64,000 bases of DNA from Brachybacterium aquaticum (GTDB lineage Bacteria > Actinomycetota > Actinomycetes > Actinomycetales > Dermabacteraceae), in NCBI RefSeq assembly GCF_014204755.1, contig NZ_JACHLZ010000001.1, forward strand, positions 372,001-436,000, in the 5' to 3' direction. The translations under genes were made by a program, and so were the position numbers. How positions within the stretch are numbered: the first letter of the stretch is position 1; each line of letters starts with the position of its first letter. The notes under the pieces are model-generated. The model had not been told where the DNA came from. It did not search any database and saw only the letters and a list, made by a program, of their open reading frames with translations. Shown piece by piece: positions 44,385 to 52,553 of this stretch.

Positions 44385-45587
44385 CTAGTCGATGGTGGGG
44401 AAGGACGAGTCCACGGACTCGTACTCCTCGCCGGCAAAGCTCTTCAGGATCGCTTCGAAGATGATCTGAGCTCCACGCACAGGCACAGCCATTCCGACCT
44501 GCTTCCGCACGGACTCCTTGGACCCTTCAAATGCGAAGTCGTCAGGGAAGGTCTGCAGCCGAGCTCGCTCACGGTTCGTCAGAGCTCGAGGCTCCTCCCA
44601 GTGGTAGACGTGCGTTCCACCGCCGCCCGAGCCTGTGATCGTGTAGGAAGGCTTGGAAGGGTGGAGACGCTTGTAGATCTGAGAGATCTTCGTAGCAGTC
44701 TTGATCTGGAGGTGCTCGGGAAGGTCTGCGGTGAAGGCCGACTCTCCTGCGCCGATCAGTTCCAGACGCTCGACCACGCGCGCCGACTGGCGAGTGCGCT
44801 CCTGATTCAATGCATCTTCGGGGATCGGCGGGACGGTGAGCGCCGTTCGAGAGCTCACGTCGGCGTTTGCGTACGGCTCCGGGCTGGGGACCTTGAACGT
44901 GACGTCGAGGTCGTCTCGGATGCCGACGATGATGATCCGGTGGCGCGCCTGGGGAATGCCGTACTTCTCGAAGCGATAGAGGTGCGGCACCAGTCGGTAC
45001 CCCGCGCTGCGCATGTCAATGAGGATCTGCTTCAGGGCCGCGCCACCCTTGTTCGAGGTGAGGCCACCGACGTTCTCTGCGAGGAACCACATCGGCCGGA
45101 ACCTCTGAAGTGCCTTGATGCCGTAGGTGTAGAGAGGGCCGTACTCGCCGTCAAACCCCTTCCTTTCACCTACGACGGAGAAATCATTACAAGGGAATCC
45201 GAAGGCGAGGCCGTCGATGTCACCCGCATCAGCGAGCTTCTCGTAGTCAAGGGTGCGAACATCGCCATGGAAGACGGAGGGGGAGTCGATGTCTTCCGCG
45301 ACGTTCCGCGCGTAGGTGCGGCACGTGTCCGCGTCGAAGTCGTTGGCCCACTGGTGGACGATCTTGTAGTTCGAGTCGTTGATGCTGGCAAGCTTCGCCC
45401 CCATGCCGATGCCCCCCGGCCCGGAGAACAGCTCCCCGAGTCGGAACACCGTTCGGTCCCGATCTTCAGCAGTGAGCTTGCCTGGAGTCGCGTCGGCTTC
45501 CACCTCGGTGTTGGCGGCCTCCAGGGCTGCTGCCGCTGCGACATCCAGTTCACGCTGCTCAGCGCGATCGTCCGCGATGGTAGTCAT
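44385..45587 (-). CDS. DNA (cytosine-5) methyltransferase
   Basis: 400 residues. Motif I LFSGPGGIGMGA (53-64), motif IV GFPCNDFS with catalytic Cys133 (Asn replaces the usual Gln), motif VI ENVGGL, motif VIII QARHRIIIVG, motif X MAVPVRGAQIIFEAI. It methylates cytosine C5 and should protect DNA from the neighbouring endonuclease. A 50-residue N-terminal extension precedes motif I. Start ATG 45587; the promoter region is shared with Vsr, which is divergent. Confidence 0.93.
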   Translation of the reverse strand: MTTIADDRAEQRELDVAAAAALEAANTEVEADATPGKLTAEDRDRTVFRLGELFSGPGGIGMGAKLASINDSNYKIVHQWANDFDADTCRTYARNVAEDIDSPSVFHGDVRTLDYEKLADAGDIDGLAFGFPCNDFSVVGERKGFDGEYGPLYTYGIKALQRFRPMWFLAENVGGLTSNKGGAALKQILIDMRSAGYRLVPHLYRFEKYGIPQARHRIIIVGIRDDLDVTFKVPSPEPYANADVSSRTALTVPPIPEDALNQERTRQSARVVERLELIGAGESAFTADLPEHLQIKTATKISQIYKRLHPSKPSYTITGSGGGGTHVYHWEEPRALTNRERARLQTFPDDFAFEGSKESVRKQVGMAVPVRGAQIIFEAILKSFAGEEYESVDSSFPTID

Positions 45588-45782
45588 CTATGCGATTCCC
45601 TCTACTCCGTTGGTCCGAGCCCTCGGTGCCCTGGCCGGCTCGCAAGGGTCCCAGACGTTGTGTGCACAGCAGCTTAACGCGCACGTCAGACAAGTCAACA
45701 CGCCGCCACCGATACGTACGGACCTCTCGAGGTCGCGCCTTAGCTGGCCGCGGCCGGATGCCGTAGCACTACAGTGGATGTC

Positions 45783-46217
45783 ATGGCTGGCTCGCCCGCG
45801 CATCCGCGTCCTGCAAGCGAGCAGGCGTGTCGAACCATGGTAGCCAACCGGCGACGCGACACGGCGATTGAGGTTGCGGTACGTCGTCGACTCCACAGGG
45901 CCGGTCTCAGGTACCGAGTGGACTACGCACCGGACCCTTCTCAGCGCCGCCGTCGCGCCGACATCGTGTTCCCCAAGCTCAGGATCGCGGTCTACATCGA
46001 CGGGTGCTTCTGGCACGGATGCCCAGAGCACTACACCCCGCCGAAGTCCAACACCGAGTACTGGCAGCCCAAGATCGTGAGGAACAGGGCGCGAGACGCA
46101 GAGACCAATGGGAGTCTCCGTTCGCTCGGGTGGACCGTGCTTCGGTACTGGGAGCACGAAGGGGCCGATGCGATCGCTGGGGCAGTCGCGGACGTGGTGC
46201 GGCGGCAGTCGGGGTGA
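45783..46217 (+). CDS. very short patch repair (Vsr) endonuclease
   Basis: 144 residues. MVANRRRDTAIEVAVRRRLHRAGLRYRVDY, RRRADIVFPKLRIAVYIDGCFWHGCPEH and NRARDAETNGSLRSLGWTVLRYWEHE cover the whole Vsr fold, with the catalytic Asp in ADIVF. It repairs T-G mismatches made when methylated C deaminates. A TACAGT -10 lies 7 bases before the ATG, so the mRNA is probably leaderless; a GTG at 45774 is the alternative start. Confidence 0.93.
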   Translation: MAGSPAHPRPASEQACRTMVANRRRDTAIEVAVRRRLHRAGLRYRVDYAPDPSQRRRRADIVFPKLRIAVYIDGCFWHGCPEHYTPPKSNTEYWQPKIVRNRARDAETNGSLRSLGWTVLRYWEHEGADAIAGAVADVVRRQSG

Positions 46218-46394
46218 GGCGTCCAAATACCAAGCCTGGCGGCAGCGTGAGCCGAGTCGTGAGTGCTTTCCCTACTCCTTCAAGGCGCGCTTCGCGCGCC
46301 CGATCGATGCGTGTCCTCGCTTCGCTCCGGGCCACACGCTCGGACGCACCAAGCGCGCCTGGCATGGCTGTGACAAGATGACGACCATAAACTC

Positions 46395-47645
46395 GTGAAC
46401 CTCAGTGAGGAGACGATTCGATTGTCCATATTCAACCGTTTAGCGTTGCCTCCTGACCCCAAAACGGCGGCAGAGTTCGCTGACCTTCGCGTAACTGGAC
46501 GAACTACGGTAGGTAGAACGTACACCCTTCCGTTTGGCTCATCTGCAGATAGGGGTGCGCGCACAAGGGATGTCTGGCAGGTGATTGCCGATAGTGACGG
46601 TCTGACATCCGATACTGGGCCGGAATTGTCAGGAGAGGAACATATTGTGTACGAAAGCAAAACGGGCAGGGTTCAAGTGAAGCTCCGCCTTGTGCGCGAT
46701 AAGGGTCGTGTTCGTGAGATTCGATTTGAGCGCATAACGAAGCTCAAAGGCAAGGATCCTGAGCTAGAGAATGTACTTATTTTAAATGGGGAGGGTGCCG
46801 AGAACTTGCTCCGCGCATGCCTTGTTGCAGCGAACGTCGAGATCGAGGACGAGGATACCCTCAAGGTTTCCAAGGATCTGTTGGAGCTTGTTCTTCGAGA
46901 TTCTGATGCTTTAGATCGGATATATGAACAGGATTCACGCAGTTTGCGTGCCCTTGTTGAAAATGATGTTACTGCCGACGACATCATTGCCGTGTCGGCT
47001 AAGCGTGAGACGCTTCGTGATTTTGAGGGGATGCTTGATGCTGGGGGGTACGGAGAGTCTGATTGGCAAGAGTTCTTCGAGGATAACCCGTGGCTTCTGG
47101 GTGTTGGGCTTTCGAGCCACCTGTTCGTTTCTTACAGTGACGAGAAGCTCGAGCGTTATGTTGCTGGGGCCTCTGAGTTCTCCGATGGGAAGCGCGTCGA
47201 CGCACTGTTGACAACTAGTGGAATCATCCGATCGGTTGTTTTGGCTGAGATTAAGAAGCCCGATGATCCTTTGGTTAAGAGTGGTGTCTACAGGTCTGGT
47301 GTATTCGGGCCTTCGAATGATCTCGCTGGGGGTATTTCTCAGGTGCTACAAACCGTTGAACGTGCGCGTGAGACCGTAGGCAGGTCGGCGCCAATCAAAG
47401 ATGCTGAAGGGTACGAGACGGGAGAGAAGGTTCTTCTTGCCGACCCTAGAGCCTATTTGGTTATCGGCTCGCACGATTCTCTGCGCAGGAATGGTATGGT
47501 TCATGAAGATAGGGCCCGAAGCTTCGAGTTATTCCGAAGGACAGTTCGGCAGCCTGAGATTCTTACATACGACGAAGTTCTCGCTCGCGCTAAATGGGCG
47601 GTGGAGCGTGCGGCCACAGGGGTCAGCGCTGACGGCGACAGTTGA
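46395..47645 (+). CDS. Shedu-type defence protein (SduA-like, DUF4263)
   Basis: 416 residues. The C-terminal half matches the Shedu nuclease core: WQEFFEDNPWLLG, KRVDALLTT (Asp269), VVLAEIKKP (Glu285-x-Lys287), then NDLAGGISQVLQTVERAR. The N-terminal ~200 residues are a variable part typical of Shedu families. Shedu is a single-gene anti-phage system with a PD-(D/E)xK-like site. GTG start. Clearly lower GC and different codon use than the chromosome, a sign of recent transfer. Last gene before attR. Confidence 0.85.
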   Translation: MNLSEETIRLSIFNRLALPPDPKTAAEFADLRVTGRTTVGRTYTLPFGSSADRGARTRDVWQVIADSDGLTSDTGPELSGEEHIVYESKTGRVQVKLRLVRDKGRVREIRFERITKLKGKDPELENVLILNGEGAENLLRACLVAANVEIEDEDTLKVSKDLLELVLRDSDALDRIYEQDSRSLRALVENDVTADDIIAVSAKRETLRDFEGMLDAGGYGESDWQEFFEDNPWLLGVGLSSHLFVSYSDEKLERYVAGASEFSDGKRVDALLTTSGIIRSVVLAEIKKPDDPLVKSGVYRSGVFGPSNDLAGGISQVLQTVERARETVGRSAPIKDAEGYETGEKVLLADPRAYLVIGSHDSLRRNGMVHEDRARSFELFRRTVRQPEILTYDEVLARAKWAVERAATGVSADGDS

Positions 47646-47656
47646 AGTTCCTGGTC

Positions 47657-47679
47657 TGACAGCAACGCTGACAGCAACG
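47657..47679 (+). promoter_or_regulatory. integrase arm-type sites, right end
   Basis: Two direct copies of TGACAGCAACG at 47657-47667 and 47669-47679, 12 bases apart and in the same orientation as the left-end set. Confidence 0.65.
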
Positions 47680-47763
47680 CAGTGGCGGATGGGTGGATAG
47701 AAGAAGCAGGCTGTGCGTGATGACCTGCTCTAGCTTGCCCTGCGCTCCTTGCTCCGACGGACC

Positions 47764-47806
47764 TTTAATCCGCGGGTCGAGGGTTCGATCCCCTCCGGGC
47801 CCACCG
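47764..47806 (+). repeat. attR core, partial tRNA-Lys duplicate
   Basis: 43 bases identical to 34114-34156. Contains only the anticodon-stem 3' side, variable and T-arm, so it is not a tRNA gene. The stretch from here to 48123 holds no convincing gene. Confidence 0.93.
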
Positions 47807-47982
47807 AGGTGCTGGGTCGCGTTATCTGCACTGGGAGCTTCCCCGCCGCCCTTCACTGTGTAAAGCACCGGCAGCCGCGTGCGGCCTTTGCCCCCAAAGT
47901 CGAGTCGGGTCGGGCTCGCGGAGACGAGACCGGGGTCGGATGACGATGAAGTTGGTGGACACCGTGCCGCCTGCTTAGCGAA

Positions 47983-48018
47983 CCTTGCCGGGTCTTCGGT
48001 CCTCCACACCCGGCAAGG
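47983..48018. terminator. hairpin in the gap after attR
   Basis: CCTTGCCGGGT (47983-47993) pairs perfectly with ACCCGGCAAGG (48008-48018), loop 14 bases. May be a terminator or leader structure before the gene at 48124. Confidence 0.4.
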
Positions 48019-48123
48019 GCACGGCTCCTCAGCGACGAGTTGGCGAAGAAGCTGCTGTGGCAACCTTGTAGACACAGCCTCGTGGACATGCGCAGGGGGC
48101 GTGGTCGACCGGGGAAGGCGGCT

Positions 48124-48865
48124 ATGACGGATCTTTGGGCCTACGTTCAGGAGGGCCACCGGTCATTCGGGCAGCCTCAGTCCTGGTCAGCGGACAAGCG
48201 CGGTGTGGGTGGGGAGCTCCTGATCGCCGATCTTCTGGCTGCGACAGTCAATGCGCGTCCAGGCGGGTCTGCGCTCTTCCTCGGCATCGATCTTGGCGCA
48301 CCCGGCAAGGTCTACCCTCACGTTGAGGAGGATGAGAGATGCGAGATTGTCGGGTTCGGCGGGGATATCGACATCGCCCTCTTCCTTCGGGAGTACCAGC
48401 AAGAATCCACTAAATACGAGTCGAGTCGGCGTGGACTCTCCCAGGACCATTTGGTTCTGATCGATTCAAAGCAGTATTCGAAGGACTGGGACCGTTCAGC
48501 GCAGTACCGGAAAGCTGAGAGTGTGCTTGCTTGGCTGCGTGAGACTTTTTCGCATCCGCGGCTCCTGGGTCTTGGGAGTGATGTTTCCAGCCTCCAGCTT
48601 TCCTACCACTTCGCCCATACCGGAACCTGGGTGCCCGAATCCTGGCTTCGCACAGTAGGTGGGGGGGAGAGAAGAGCTTGTTAGTCCCAACTATCAATGG
48701 TGGAACGCGTCGAAGGACCTGGTGCTGGAGAGTCCAGTGGAGGTACTTCTCGGACAACTGGCTGTGCTGCTGACGTTCGCAAACCCGGAGTATCGCCATT
48801 GGGTCCCGAACGCACTGTGGAGCATGCTCGCCCCAGGTGATCGGGCGCCATACAGCCCAAGCTAG
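48124..48865 (+). pseudogene. nuclease-like protein gene with a frameshift at a G7 run
   Basis: From ATG 48124 the frame codes ~187 residues with DIDIALF ... HLVLIDSKQYSKDW, a D-(D/E)xK-like pattern, then WVPESWLRTVGG. At the seven-G run 48661-48667 it runs into a stop (48684), whereas the next frame continues smoothly with REELVSPNYQWWNASKDLVLESPVEV... to 48865. One G too many explains this: a mutation, phase variation or sequencing error. Lies just outside the AICE; family unknown, defence-related is possible. Confidence 0.6.
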
Positions 48866-48957
48866 CCAAACGATCAAATACGTCGTGTAGTTGAAGGTGT
48901 CGAACAGGATCAGTTCTTCCACGGTGTTCAAGACTCTACGACGAAGGAGTTCCGACA

Positions 48958-49300
48958 TGGTCGACGATCTGGTCAGAGGCTGTGCGGCGCCCGCGCTGAC
49001 TGAGGAACTGGTTTATTTTCTGATGGGCGAATTGGCGGCTCTCCGCCCCCTCTTCCACTCCGAGGCGGACTTCCAGCACTCCTTCGCCGCACGGCGCTCA
49101 CGGGCAACCGGCCGTGGAAGGGTGATGCGAACTCGCCCCTTGCCCGTACGCTCCACGGCGACTACACGATGGCCTGGCAGCCGTACTCGGAACTCCCCGA
49201 GCCGGACGAGCCGCCGCCGACAGGACGCACGCTGAAGTACCTCGTCATCCCCGTCCACAACGCCCCTACCCCCGCCCCCGCTGTCCCGCCCCACCGATAG
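48958..49300 (+). pseudogene. remnant of a defence- or nuclease-type gene
   Basis: ATG 48958 gives ELVYFLMGELAALRPLFHSEADFQHSFA in one frame; after a shift near 49085 another frame gives ALTGNRPWKGDANSPLART, DYTMAWQPYSELPEP and KYLVIPVHN, ending at TAG 49298. The two pieces read like the two ends of one protein with the middle deleted. Either part alone is too short to function. Family not recognised. Confidence 0.5.
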
Positions 49301-49312
49301 TCTCGATCCTGG

Positions 49313-49332
49313 GTGCGCACCTCAGTGCGCAC
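49313..49332. repeat. two GTGCGCAC palindromes in tandem
   Basis: GTGCGCAC at 49313-49320 and again at 49325-49332, 12 bases apart (about one helical turn), 26 bases before the ATG at 49358. Could be an operator. Confidence 0.45.
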
Positions 49333-49357
49333 GGGGGACCACGCATGAGGGGCGCAG

Positions 49358-50935
49358 ATGTCGGACCAGAACCACCCGTACGGCCAGGGCCAGGGCCATG
49401 TCGGGGGACCGGGCAGCCCCGGGCCCTACCCCGGCGCCCAGTCCGGGAACCAGCCCGGCCCCCAGTGGGTCCCCGCCTCGTCGGCCCCCTCGGGCCCCCA
49501 GATCCCGTCGGCCGCCCAGCCCCCGTCTGCCGCGCCCGCCCCGGCGGGACCCGCCGCCGCGCAGCTCGCGCCCACGCTGACGAAGCTCGGCCTCGGCAAT
49601 CCGCTGCCCACCTTCGTCGTCGGTGCGCTCGCCTACATCGCGGCGATCCTCGCCTCGCTCCTCGTGATCGCCTCGATCGTCCTCGCCGTGCTGGTCGGCG
49701 GGCTGGGTGACGCCACCGGTGGGGCGACCGACCCCCTCGCTCTCGGCTTCCCGTCCACCGGCTCCGGCGGTGGCGACACGGAGGGCCTCGGCGGCTCGCT
49801 TCTGGCGCTGATCGGCATGCCGTTCCAGCTGGTGGCGCTTGCGACCTTCGGCTCCTATGACCTCGAGATGGAGCTCGGCTTCTTCGGCAGCCTGTCGGCG
49901 AGCTGGCGCGGATTGCCGCTGCTGATCACCGTGGTCATGGCCGGCGTCGGCTTCCTCGGTGCGCGCCTCGCCCAGCGCCGCTGGGGCTCCAACGGGCCGC
50001 TAGGCGCCGTGCTGTGGACGGGCATCTCGGGCCTCGCCGTCGCGATCTTCGCCCTGATCGTCACGCGCGTCACCGCCCTCTCGTTCACCGATGATGAGTT
50101 CGGCATGTCCATCTCGATGCACACCGCGGGCGCCGACATGTTCTTCGGAACCTGGGCGCTGATCGGACTGCCGATGCTCGCCGGCCACCTCGCCGGGATG
50201 GACAAGCCCGCCTGGTGGGAGCTGGTCTGCGACCTCACCGCGGGACTCCGCCTCGCCCTCGTCCACGCGCTCGCCTTCGCCCTCCCCGTCGGCACGTTCC
50301 TGGGGCTCGCCGGCGCGATCGCCCTGATCGCCGACGGGGACGGACAGACCGCGCTCACCGCCGCGCTCCTGCTGCCGGTCTGGGGACTCACCGGCCTCGC
50401 CGTCCTGCCCGGGCTCGGAATGCTCGTGGTGCCCCTGCACCTGAACGTGCGCGGCAACGCCCCCGAGCTCGGCCTCGACAGCCAGAACTCGTTCCTGTGG
50501 CTGTACGACCTGAACTGGTACGTGTGGATCCCGATCGTGCTGTTCGCCCTGGTCCTGCCGCTCGCGATCGCGCTGCTCTGGCACCGGGGCCGGGTGCTGT
50601 CCACGGGGAGCATCGTCGGCGCCATCGCCTCCTGGGTCGCGCTGCCGCTCGCCTACTTCGTCGGCGCGCTCGTGCTGCTGGCCCTGGTCGTGATGAACTT
50701 CAGGTTCGAGATGGGCTTCGTCGGCAACGTCGCCGGGTCCATCGGGATCTCGGCCTGGATGCTGCTGGTCGCGTTCGTGATCGGCGCCGGCATCGAGGTG
50801 ATCGCCCGCTTCGGCGCCCCGTTCGTCGACCGGTTCGTGCCCGGGGTGCTCGTGAATTGGTTCCGCCGCTCCGAGCAGCGTCGCCGCGCCGCTGCGGCGC
50901 AGAGCACCGAGGCAGAGGGCAGGATGGCGGGATGA
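49358..50935 (+). CDS. polytopic membrane protein with Pro-rich N-terminus
   Basis: 525 residues. Residues 1-70 are a Pro/Gly/Gln/Ala-rich disordered tail (QNHPYGQGQGHVGGPG...). Then about ten membrane helices, among them ALAYIAAILASLLVIASIVLAV and VLFALVLPLAIALL. The tail ends with a basic cytoplasmic stretch. Such proteins are common in actinobacteria next to lipid enzymes; no family assigned. First gene of a four-gene operon joined by ATGA overlaps. Confidence 0.8.
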   Translation: MSDQNHPYGQGQGHVGGPGSPGPYPGAQSGNQPGPQWVPASSAPSGPQIPSAAQPPSAAPAPAGPAAAQLAPTLTKLGLGNPLPTFVVGALAYIAAILASLLVIASIVLAVLVGGLGDATGGATDPLALGFPSTGSGGGDTEGLGGSLLALIGMPFQLVALATFGSYDLEMELGFFGSLSASWRGLPLLITVVMAGVGFLGARLAQRRWGSNGPLGAVLWTGISGLAVAIFALIVTRVTALSFTDDEFGMSISMHTAGADMFFGTWALIGLPMLAGHLAGMDKPAWWELVCDLTAGLRLALVHALAFALPVGTFLGLAGAIALIADGDGQTALTAALLLPVWGLTGLAVLPGLGMLVVPLHLNVRGNAPELGLDSQNSFLWLYDLNWYVWIPIVLFALVLPLAIALLWHRGRVLSTGSIVGAIASWVALPLAYFVGALVLLALVVMNFRFEMGFVGNVAGSIGISAWMLLVAFVIGAGIEVIARFGAPFVDRFVPGVLVNWFRRSEQRRRAAAAQSTEAEGRMAG

Positions 50936-51735
50936 GCACGTCCGGCCCCACCGCCTACTTCGTCCCCGTCGGCCCCGACACCTACGCCCCCACCACGCAC
51001 GTGGGCGGGGCCTGGAGCGAGGACGAGCTGCACGTCGCCCCCGTCGTCGGCCTGCTCGTGCACCACATGGACCGCTGGCGCGCCGCGCACTCCGATGCGG
51101 ACAAGATCATCGGCCGCATCTCGCTGGACATCCTCGGCAAGCTCGCCCGTGAGGACATCCACCTGACCACCCGTCTGCTCCGCCCCGGCCGCACCATCGA
51201 GCTGCTCGAGACCACCGCCGTCATCGGCGGACGCACCACTCTCTCAGCCCGCGCCTGGGCCATGTCGCCCGTGGACACGAGCACGGTCGCCGCGACCGAG
51301 GCCGAACCCATGCCCGGTCCCGACGGCCTGCCTCCGAGGGACTTCACCGAGGTGTGGGACGGCGGGTTCATCCGCTCGATCACCGGCCGAGACGCCGGCA
51401 CCCACCGCCCCGGCCGCGCCCGCACCTGGGTCACCACCGACCATCCGCTCCTCGAGGACGAGACCACGAGCAACCTCGCCCGCTTCGTGGCCCTCATCGA
51501 CACCGCCAACGGCTCCGCCGTCCGCCACCCGCCGGAGGAGTGGATGTACCCGAACCTCGACCTCACCCTGCACTTCCACCGCCCGCCGACGGGGGCGTGG
51601 GTCGGCCTGGACACCTCCGTCTCCTTCGGGCCGACGGGGCAGGGGCTGACCAGCACGGTCCTGCATGACCAGAGCGGGCCCGTCGGCAGCGCCCAGCAGA
51701 TCCTCACCGTCCGACCGCTCGGGGGCCAGGCATGA
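50932..51735 (+). CDS. thioesterase-family (double hot-dog) protein
   Basis: 267 residues. AYFVPVGPDTYAPTTHVGGAWSEDELHVAPVVGLLVHHMDRW begins the acyl-CoA thioesterase/TesB-like fold; GRISLDILGKLAREDIHLTTRLLRPGRTIELLE and a second copy with YPNLDLTLHFHRPPTGAWVGLDTSVSFGPTGQGLTSTVLHDQSG form the two hot-dog halves (HFHRPP...W, D...Q motif). Likely hydrolyses acyl-CoA. Starts within the stop codon of the membrane gene. Confidence 0.85.
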   Translation: MSTSGPTAYFVPVGPDTYAPTTHVGGAWSEDELHVAPVVGLLVHHMDRWRAAHSDADKIIGRISLDILGKLAREDIHLTTRLLRPGRTIELLETTAVIGGRTTLSARAWAMSPVDTSTVAATEAEPMPGPDGLPPRDFTEVWDGGFIRSITGRDAGTHRPGRARTWVTTDHPLLEDETTSNLARFVALIDTANGSAVRHPPEEWMYPNLDLTLHFHRPPTGAWVGLDTSVSFGPTGQGLTSTVLHDQSGPVGSAQQILTVRPLGGQA

Positions 51736-52553
51736 GCGCGGCGGCGGGCGCCGGCGCGGAGGCCGACGGGGACCCGCGCGAGATCCGCTTCGTCGTCATC
51801 GGCGACTCCTTCTCCGAGGGCGTCGGCGACGAGCTGCCCGACGGCACCGTGCGCGGCTGGGCGGACCTCTCCGCCCAGGGCTGGGCGAACGCGCTCGGCC
51901 GGCCGATCTCGTACGCGAACCTCGCCATCCGCGGACGCCTCGTCGGCCCTATCGTCGAGGAGCAGCTCGAGCCCGCGCTCGCGCTGCGCCCCACGCTGCT
52001 GTCCTTCGTGGGCGGCGGGAACGACATCCTCCGCCCCCGCACCACTATCGCCGACATCGCCGAGCGGTTCGCCCAGGTCCTCGCCCGCTGCGACGAGGAG
52101 GGCGTGCAGCTGCTGCTGCACTCGGTCGCGAACCCGTCGGCCGGACTGCCCATGCGCCGCATCATCGAGCGGCGCGGCGAGGAGCTCTCCGACGCGGTGC
52201 TGGAGCGCCTCGGCGACCGGCCCGACGTGCTGCGCTCCCTGAACTGGCCGGACACCGAACTCGCCGGCCCCGCCTACTGGGCCGAGGACCGCCTGCACCT
52301 GAACACCCGCGGCCACCACCGCGTCGCCGCCCGCGTGCTCGAGACCGTGGGCGTCGACGCGCCGAAGGAGTGGTGGTCCCTGCCCGAGGACGCCGCCCCC
52401 GCGCGGCTCAGCAACCGCGAGCACTTCCGCCGCCACGTCCAGCCCTGGATCCGCCGCCGCCTGCGCCGCGAATCCTCCGGGGATGGCCGCGCCGCGAAGT
52501 ACCCGGAGTGGACCACCATCGCGCCGACGACGGCGCCGACGGAGGGGCGATGA
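51732..52553 (+). CDS. SGNH/GDSL hydrolase
   Basis: 273 residues. Block I FVVIGDSFSEGVGDE (Ser nucleophile), block III FVGGGNDILRP and block V DRLHLNTRGHHRVA (Asp-x-x-His) are complete. No signal peptide, so cytoplasmic esterase or lipase. N-terminus has a palindrome-repeat copy (51761-51771, EADGD). ATGA overlaps at both ends tie it to the thioesterase and GntR genes. Confidence 0.9.
   Translation: MSAAAGAGAEADGDPREIRFVVIGDSFSEGVGDELPDGTVRGWADLSAQGWANALGRPISYANLAIRGRLVGPIVEEQLEPALALRPTLLSFVGGGNDILRPRTTIADIAERFAQVLARCDEEGVQLLLHSVANPSAGLPMRRIIERRGEELSDAVLERLGDRPDVLRSLNWPDTELAGPAYWAEDRLHLNTRGHHRVAARVLETVGVDAPKEWWSLPEDAAPARLSNREHFRRHVQPWIRRRLRRESSGDGRAAKYPEWTTIAPTTAPTEGR

Larger units (their letters stand above)
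34114..47806. mobile_element. actinomycete integrative and conjugative element (AICE), integrase decayed
   Basis: 13.7 kb between 43-bp direct repeats of the tRNA-Lys 3' end. Core genes in pSAM2-like order: integrase (broken), xis, RepSA-like initiator, FtsK/TraSA translocase, a small membrane protein, a conserved 139-residue protein and a divergent GntR/KorSA regulator. Cargo lies at both flanks. Lower GC in several cargo genes (for example 46395-47645) and absence of the host's full palindrome repeat support foreign origin. Conjugation by such elements moves double-stranded DNA through TraSA alone. Confidence 0.92.

Noticed and set aside
47760..47806. Second tRNA-Lys gene
   Set aside because: Only the 3' part is present; the acceptor 5' strand and D-arm are missing. 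It is attR.
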